Assembly (NCBI GenBank): GCA_020698575.1
Contig: CM036243.1
Span: forward strand, 41,499,554 to 41,563,553
Direction: 5' to 3'
Length of the DNA stretch: 64,000 nt
DNA from: Bostrychus sinensis
Lineage: Eukaryota; Chordata; Actinopteri; Gobiiformes; Eleotridae
In this document: one piece after another, positions 57,062 through 64,000 of the stretch
Layout of the letters: each line of letters starts with the position of its first letter
Position numbering within the stretch: the stretch's first letter is position 1
Made by a program: the position numbers and the translations under genes
Notes under the pieces: model-generated
Database searches by the model: none
Told to the model about the DNA's origin: nothing
Seen by the model: only the letters and a program-made list of their open reading frames with translations

Positions 57062-58290
57062 GCCTTTTATTCAGATAAAGCTTCATCATACTGCAGTTCA
57101 TAGTTTCTCCACTTGATGGCAGCAAACTAAACTACACCAAAAGAAAACGCTCTGTTCTTCCTCTCACTGTTGTTCCTTTTTCCAAGCTAAGGACAAGCTC
57201 TTGGAGGAGAGAAAAAAACTATTTTGTTTTTACTGTTACTATATGATTTTTTTTTAACAATGATGCATTCGTTGGCACTGAATGTATGGTTAGAAGGAAT
57301 GTGTGTGTTGTGTAATGAAATGTATATTTTATTTTCTTACATAATTTTATTCAGTATCCAGTGTCCTGACAGTGCATTTGGTTGTATATTTATTTCTCTA
57401 AAGAAGGAAAGTAATTGTTTTGGAGCATATTTGCCACATTTTGGTGACGGTGTTGTGTTGTGTTTTGGTCATGGATTTAAATTTAAAGTTGAAAACAGAA
57501 AAGTGGACCATGAAGCAGTGCATGAATGCAAAAAGGACACTTAGGTTGTGAATAATAGTAATTCTCTGCAGGTTTTGTGTAGACTGGGTTTGTGTAGAGG
57601 ATTCTTCTGGAGGTGGATTGCTGTGTTTCAGGTTGGGTCGGTCGTGTGCCAGGGAACAACTGGGCGTGACTGGCACCAACTCATGGTTAACGACTCTGAA
57701 ACAGCTTTAACACAGCTCAGGTTTGTCTGTAAACATCAGGAGCTGTGGGAGTGTGGTCTGTGACTGAGAAAGGCCTTTAAATGTGAGACTCTCATTCAGA
57801 CTCAGCTCTGAATGGAGGAGTGACTTTAGTGAGCTGTGGACTGACAGAGGCCTGGACATATTCCCAAAGACACAGTGAGCTGTGCTTCTAGTTCAGACAT
57901 GTTTTAGTGTGCACACAACAGAGCTGGTAAAATGAACCAATCAGAGCTCAGTGTGTGGAGAGTCACCTGTCTCCAGGTAAAGGTGTGACTCTCAGATCCT
58001 TGTTACTGCTGCAGAGTCAGAAGTACTGCAGTATATTTTACACAGAGTTACGGTGTAGTCCTGGTTAGAACTGCTGTGTCCTGTGTTTTTGAGTTTGTTT
58101 AAACATAACACAGGCCTCCAAACATCATCTAGCATCAGCAGTAGTAGTAGTAGTAGTAGTAAGAACAGTAATAGTAGTAAAAATGTGAAGGTATACATTT
58201 TTTTTTTTTTTTTGGACAAGGACACTTTTGTCACTTAACAGAAGCAACAACATTAAATTGTGATACAGAGAGTAAAATGAAGTAATACAC
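57062..58290. other. Non-coding stretch up to the second duplicated copy
   Basis: Contains a (TAG)n tract at 58138-58162 and a T17 run at 58199-58215. No gene recognised. Confidence 0.5.
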
Positions 58291-58569
58291 ATCTGATCCA
58301 AATTAAAAGCTGAAAAATATTTCTGCACTGTTGGATCTTAAGGAGGTTCTAAGTAGAGCTTCAAAATGCAAAAAGAAGAAATGGGATTGAAAAAAAAAAG
58401 AGTAAGCAATTTATTGCAAACAACAATTAAACCGAAATAGTCCCTAACCCCATCCCAGAATATGAGCACAACTCTCCTCCATATTTGTATTCTACTGGCT
58501 CATCTCAGCTGTGTCAAACTAAATGAGGCCATACACAACCACAGAACTCAGCAGCAGCCTCCTGTCACC

Positions 58570-58746
58570 TGTGGAGTCAGTGAAGCCCCGCCCACCTGGC
58601 CCCCAGCCCCGCCCACCTGGCCCTCAGCCCCGCCCACCCTCAGCCAATCCAGGTGCAGCTCTGAGTCACTCCAGGAATGAACACACAAACAAAGCTTTTC
58701 CTTCAGTCGCACACTTTTCTCTGGGACACTTTGGATCCACTCAGGT
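58570..58746 (+). promoter_or_regulatory. Promoter-like module 1 of the second NLR unit
   Basis: Three GC boxes (58585-58594, 58606-58615, 58627-58636) instead of two, CCAAT at 58644-58648, AP-1 site at 58662-58668, donor CAG|GTTTGA near 58745. Confidence 0.5.
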
Positions 58747-61204
58747 TTGACTCAGTTTGATTATTTTCAACACCGCTCTGCTCTGGGTTTAGTCCTGGGT
58801 TTAGTTCTGACTTTAGACCTGGTTTAGTCTTGGTTTAGTCCAGGTTTAGTTCAGGCCTGAGTTAGTCCTGGTTTATTTCCTGGTTCTAGGCCTTGTTAAA
58901 TCCTGGGTTTAGTCTTAGTTTGATCAGGTTTTTAATGACTTTTATAAATGTTTGGTGTCTGTTTAATGAGGGTCAGTGCTGTTTAAGTTAAATCTAGTCC
59001 TGGGTTTATTTCTGACTTTTCTGATTTGATTTAATCTTGATTTAGACCAACTTTGAATTAATCCTGGTTTATTTCATGGTTCTAGGCCTCGTTAAAATTT
59101 GGGTTTAATCCTCATTTATCCTGGATTTTATTTGTTTTTATTGTTTTGTAACATTGGTTTAAACTTTTACTCACAGTTGAGTCTTGTTTTATTCCATTTT
59201 TCTTCCTAATCTGTGCTGGTGTAGATTTGTGTGTTTAGCTGCAGAGACTGCCCTGTGGCTGTAGAGGGCAGTGTAGGACAGAGCTGCTGTTTGTAAACCT
59301 ATCAAAGTATTATTTTACTTTTATGACCATTACAAAACTACACTAATGTTAATTTAGTGGACTTTTCCAATGAAATGATCAGATCTTTTACTGAACAGAT
59401 TTTGTAAGACTCATGAAGAGTTAGAGCAGAAACTGCTCTGTGTTTAGAATTTATGTTTCTGTGTCCACTTTTACAGACAGAAACAACTTCAGAGAAAGTT
59501 ATTTTATTTAGAAATGAACCCATTGTAAATGACAAATGGATAAATAGTTATTTTGTTTACATGTCTTATGTAATACATTTTTATTATGTCATTATTTATT
59601 TATAAATCAGTTTCAGTCCCATCACAGTGTTTTATAATAATTTATATTTTATGTATTTGTTTACCTTAAACAACTTCAAATATCTGCTGAAATCTTTTTT
59701 TTTTCTGAATTTCTAAGACAAACAAATCACAGATACAACACATTTACTCTGGGTTTGGTAACAGATGTGTCTCTGTTTGAACTGCAGTCTTCAAACTCAC
59801 CACCAGATGCCGCCAAAGGACTGAATGTAATATTTTTACACTATGTTCTTGATGATTGATGAACTGATGATGAAAAACGACTTTATTTTATGAGTCTATA
59901 GTTTTATCAACTTTTACACAGTAATTGTTTCATTTATGAGCTTTTACATTTTAATTTTTATACGTCCTGTGTACATTTGTGTACATTTTGCTTGACTTTT
60001 TTTTTTTTTTTTTTTTGTGATTTTGGTGATTGTTTTAGAGCTTGGGGCATGAACTCTTGCAGAAAATGTTCTTTTTAGCCAAATTTTTGAAATCCAATGC
60101 TTTTTAACCTCCCATGTCATTTAGACTGTATTTATGAAATTTTCATCCTTTTGTGACCCCTGTGTACAAAAATATACGTGTTCAAAAAATGCTATAAAAT
60201 CATCATACATCAGTATTTTTTACAGCTTTTTGTTTTGCATACACCTCTTAAACTACTTGAAATTTGCCCAAAACTACCAAAAATCAAACCATTTTATGAC
60301 TTTTAACCCTTTAAATGCCATTTCATTATATGATTTTTGTAATTACAAAAAAACACAAAACAAAAACAGAATTATTTTCCAAATAATATTTAATAGAGTG
60401 TTTGAGCTTTGGTGGTGATCAGAGTCTTGGCTGTGTCAAAGATGAGCAGCAACATTGATTTGACTGCATTCATATTTTTTATGTAGAGGCAGAAACTTTC
60501 TTTCAAAATCTTAGAAGCAAAAAACTGCCCCATTGACTTTCATTAAAACCTTTTTTTTATCCCCATGGCAATGCAGTATAAAATAATTAAATCTGCAACA
60601 TTAGAATTTTATTTTGAAGAAAAATTGTGAAATTTAACATTTTTCCTGTATTTTTCCAGACTTTTTTCCCAGTGTAGACCAACGCATGAATTTTTCCCAT
60701 GGAATAAAATGGGGCCATGTGATTATGGGTAAAAGGTCAAAAAGGTTAAATCTGGTGAAAAAATTTAAAAATGTCAAATTTTCACTATTTCTCTTTATTG
60801 CTGACAATGCAGAATTAATAATTTTATACTGCAATGCCAGTGGGATTAGAAAATGTTTTTTTAATGAAAGTGAATGGGGAAGTTTTGGCTGCTAAGATTC
60901 TGAAAGAAAGTTTCTGCCTCTACATAAAAAAAAAAAATAATGCCATCAAATCAATTTTGCTGTTCATCTTCAACACATCCAAGACTCTAATCACCACCAA
61001 AGCCCACACCTCTACTATTTATTAATTGGAAAATAATTAATTTTGTGTTATTTTTATGTGAAAAATTCAAAAATATGCAGAAAAAAATATTGATTGTATA
61101 GTACTTTTTGAGTGCATACATTTTTGTACATGAGGGTCACGAACGGTGCAAAATTTGAGGGTAGCACAAAGGTTAAAAACGTTATTATTACCATTTTCCT
61201 ACAG

Positions 61205-61354
61205 GGATCCAGCCACACACCTGGCCCTCAGCCCCGCCCACCTGGCCCTCAGCCAATCCAGGTGCAGCTCTGAGTCACTCCAGGAATGAACACACAAACA
61301 AACCTTTTCCTTCAGTCGCACACTTTTCTCTGGGACACTTTGGATCCACTCAGG
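61205..61354 (+). promoter_or_regulatory. Promoter-like module 2 of the second NLR unit
   Basis: GC box 61231-61240, CCAAT 61253-61257, AP-1 site 61271-61277, same donor as module 1. Confidence 0.5.
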
Positions 61355-62573
61355 TTTGACTCAGTTTGATTATTTTCAACACCGCTCTGCTCTGGGTTTA
61401 GTCCTGGGTTTAGTTCTGACTTTAGACCTGGTTTAGTCTTGGTTTAGTCCAGGTTTAGTTCAGACCTGAGTTAGTCCTGGTTTATTTCTTGGTTCTAGCC
61501 TCTGTATATCTGGAGTTTAATCTTAGTTTGATGAGGTTTTGAATGACTTTAATCAATGTGATGAACATGTTTACCAGCTGTTGGTGCTCATTAAAGTCAA
61601 GTTTAGTCCTGAGTCCATTTCTGACTTTTCTGATCTGATTGAATTGATGTAGACCAACTTTAGTTTGGAGCTGCCTTTTTATACTTTATTTAATCTTATT
61701 TAATCCAGATGTGGACCTGCTGTTTTTAATGTAGGATTTATTATTCTGGTTTTTAATGGTGGTTAGGTCCTGCCTCATGATTTTCCTCCTGTGCTGTTTT
61801 AGTTTTGTGTGTTTAATTGCAGTGACTGGCCTGTGGCTCCAGAGGGCAGTGTAGGGCAGATATGATGTGTGTCAGTGCATGAGGATTCATTCAAAGAACA
61901 TTGTTGTGGTTACAGAGCAGTCCTAAAAAACTTATTCAAACCACAAACAGCATCTCTACTAAATCTCTAATACTACATTTTACAAACTGTCCTGTCTTCA
62001 CTTTTACTGATAAAATAACTGTTTTAAACCTTGGACATTAACATCATTTTGTGCCTAACTTTAGCCTTGTTTGTTGCTAACTCAAAATAAATTGTGCCTT
62101 TTCATGTTTTCCTTCTTATTAATGTAGTTAGTGTTGATGACTTGGTAGTAGTCCTGGTTAAATCCTGGGTTTGGCTCCAGAACTAATCCAGTTCTGGTTT
62201 ACACTGTTTGGTTGCTTCTAATGTGGTCTAATCTGTTTTTGTTTCCTGTAACGGCCCATGAGTCTGTAGACCCAAACCATACTTGTCCTGTCCCAGCAGA
62301 CCCCTCCTGTTTCCACCTCCCACGGCGAGGACGAGGGGTTGGGCTTTTGGGAGGAAGAACAAGGTCCTGCCTATAGTCTTCAGTATTAACAGGCCCTCAG
62401 CTGAATCCTTGTGTATCCTGCCAGTGTCAAACTACAGGTAGCACCTGATTTTCATCTTATTACAGTCATTAGTCCATAACTCTGACATGTGCTGCTGCTG
62501 GGAATGAATTATTGTAGCATCATCAACCATCTGAGCGTCAGATAGGGTCATTTTGTAGGTCTCTGGACTGAGC

Positions 62574-63716
62574 ATGGATCAGAGAGAGCACAGAGAGGAC
62601 GGGGCCCCTCCCTCTAAAACCACTGACAGCCCCAAAGCTCAGAGGTGAGATGAGGATCTGTTACGGTCCACCACTGTTCTCCAGGTCAGAGCTCAGCACT
62701 AAAACCACTGCACCATCTGTGTCCACAGACCTGCTCCTGGGACCAGAGGGCTCTCCTGCAGAAGTGATCGCTCCAATGACCAATGGATCGATTTTAAAAG
62801 AGAACATGGGCCACAGTGAGTGGACTTTATTTTGACAACTGTTGCATGTTTTATGACTGAATTAATTTTTAGAATTTGACAAACACTTTAATAATATGAG
62901 TCTGGCTATGGTCTTAACCCTCCTACAGCCCTAACTTTTTAGTCACACCTTTCGCACAAAAAAATGCACTAATAAAGACTGCCATAGAAAAATTATCTAA
63001 TGGTCAATAATTCCAATTTTTTTTTTCATGGTTACAATGATTGACTTCAGTCCTCGTGATACATAGCAAAATTTTATATTGTTTATGAAAGTTAACCCCT
63101 TCAATTCCAGATTTTGTGATTATAAGTTGATTTCAAATTATGGCAAAAATCACAAAAAAGATATATATTTTTTTCATTCCTGTAAATGCAAATTAGAATT
63201 TTTTTGTGGTGGATTATCAGAGCTTGGGCGTGTCAAAAATTGGCATCATGATTGATTTTATAAGATTTTAATTTTTTTGTGTAGTGGCAGATGAAACCTT
63301 TTTAGTCACACCTTTCATCTTAAGGCGCCAAAAATGCACTGCCATAGAAAAATTATATAATAGATAATTCAAAAGAAAGAAACAAAGGTAGGTAGATAGG
63401 ACTGTATTAGATTACATTAAAATATAATATATAAGAATTAGTTTAAAAACATGAAAGAAGAATAACCTGTGTTTCATTGATACTACATGTGTATCTCTGA
63501 CTGAAGGGGAACAGTAACACTTTGTAGAAGCACAAATTTGAAATATTAAAAAAGTTTAAACAAAACAGTGTCATGTGTTTTACTGTTGACTGAAGTTTCT
63601 GTTCTTCTTTGTCTCAGGATCCACCAGAAACAAAATCCTTCTGAACCTGGTCCCAGCTGTGAGTCCCTCAGGAGTGACTGGTCTATGGGAGAACCATTAG
63701 TCTTCAGGACAGAGCT
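62574..63716 (+). CDS. nlrc3-like: Second NLRC3-like gene, first three coding exons (partial)
   Basis: Exons 62574-62644 (start codon, same acidic N-terminus as the first gene), 62729-62815 (module a: SCRSDRSNDQWIDFKREHGP) and 63618-63716 (module b: ending WSMGEPLVFRTE). All borders and phases match the first gene. The gene runs off the window, so its NACHT, LRR and B30.2 parts are not seen. Compared with the first gene the introns are almost the same while the module cores differ, which argues for a separately evolving receptor. Confidence 0.8.
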
Positions 63717-64000
63717 GTGAGTTTTCACCTCTGTGCATTACAGAACATGTTAAGAAAAGAGTTTATTAATAAATATATATAATAAATATAATAAACAATC
63801 ACTACAAACAGAAATGAAAGAGTGGGTCATCAGTTTCTGTGGACAGATCGTGTGTTTGCTGCAGCTGTGAGTCCAGAGGAGATCTGTGATGGAAGAATAA
63901 AAATGAGACATGGAAATCAACCAGAAATTAGTCAGAACATGTGAAATGTGTGATTATTGTAGGACCTCACAGTTTTTCAACTAAAGTAAATCAGTGACCT

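Larger units (their letters stand above)
58291..64000. repeat. 58-kb segmental duplication, copy B (cut by window end)
   Basis: Near-identical to 1-5673. Differences include an extra GC-box unit in module 1, changed homopolymer lengths (T run near 59998-60017), a lost splice acceptor at 62251, and clustered coding changes in exons 2 and 3. Confidence 0.93.

Overview
The window looks like a stretch of teleost (probably percomorph) fish genome. The main evidence is a fish-type NLRC3-like immune receptor gene (FISNA-NACHT-LRR-B30.2 with the characteristic fish N-terminal exons). It sits among typical fish repeats: L2/CR1-, RTE- and L1-type LINE fragments, hAT and Tc1 remnants, and a Ty3/Gypsy-like LTR retrotransposon. 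Nothing bacterial or viral in organisation is present. The species cannot be named from the sequence alone.

Layout. 1-5.7 kb: promoter-like modules, 5' UTR and first coding exons of the NLR gene. 4.24-20.48 kb (+): the NLR gene, predicted here as 14 coding exons whose phases join into one 1176-codon reading frame. Its introns hold two hAT-like elements, a reversed L2/CR1-type LINE, L1 pieces, a foldback element and one arm of an 0.8-kb inverted duplication. 20.58-25.56 kb: a 5-kb minisatellite of an 11-bp unit that begins inside the last codons of the original gene end. 25.6-33.1 kb: non-coding DNA with MITEs, simple repeats and a partial copy of the gene's 5' region. 33.08-37.87 kb (-): an LTR retrotransposon with 177-bp LTRs and a frameshifted gag-pol. 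37.95-43.60 kb: a second 11-bp minisatellite, the reverse complement of the first, with kilobase-scale higher-order repeats. 43.74-44.82 kb: a 21/22-bp minisatellite apparently grown out of a LINE coding segment. 45.6-47.0 kb: an L2/CR1-type LINE 3' end. 47-58 kb: mosaic of duplicated fragments, a 2.1-kb non-autonomous hAT with a nested MITE, and a Tc1 remnant. 58.29 kb to the end: a near-identical second copy of bases 1-5673, carrying the first three coding exons of a second NLR gene that runs off the window.

Interpretation. The window spans roughly one 58.3-kb unit of what is probably a tandem NLRC3-like cluster. The NLR product would be a cytosolic sensor: NACHT for nucleotide-driven oligomerisation, LRR and B30.2 for recognition. 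In this copy the B30.2 exon is frameshifted in a five-C run. The most unusual features are the paired, oppositely oriented 11-bp minisatellites at the two ends of the gene, the run of interchangeable same-phase N-terminal exons whose differences cluster in a few codons, and the twin promoter-like modules with GC, CCAAT and AP-1 sites. All readings were made by eye; exon borders follow GT/AG sites, frame continuity and family resemblance, not transcripts.
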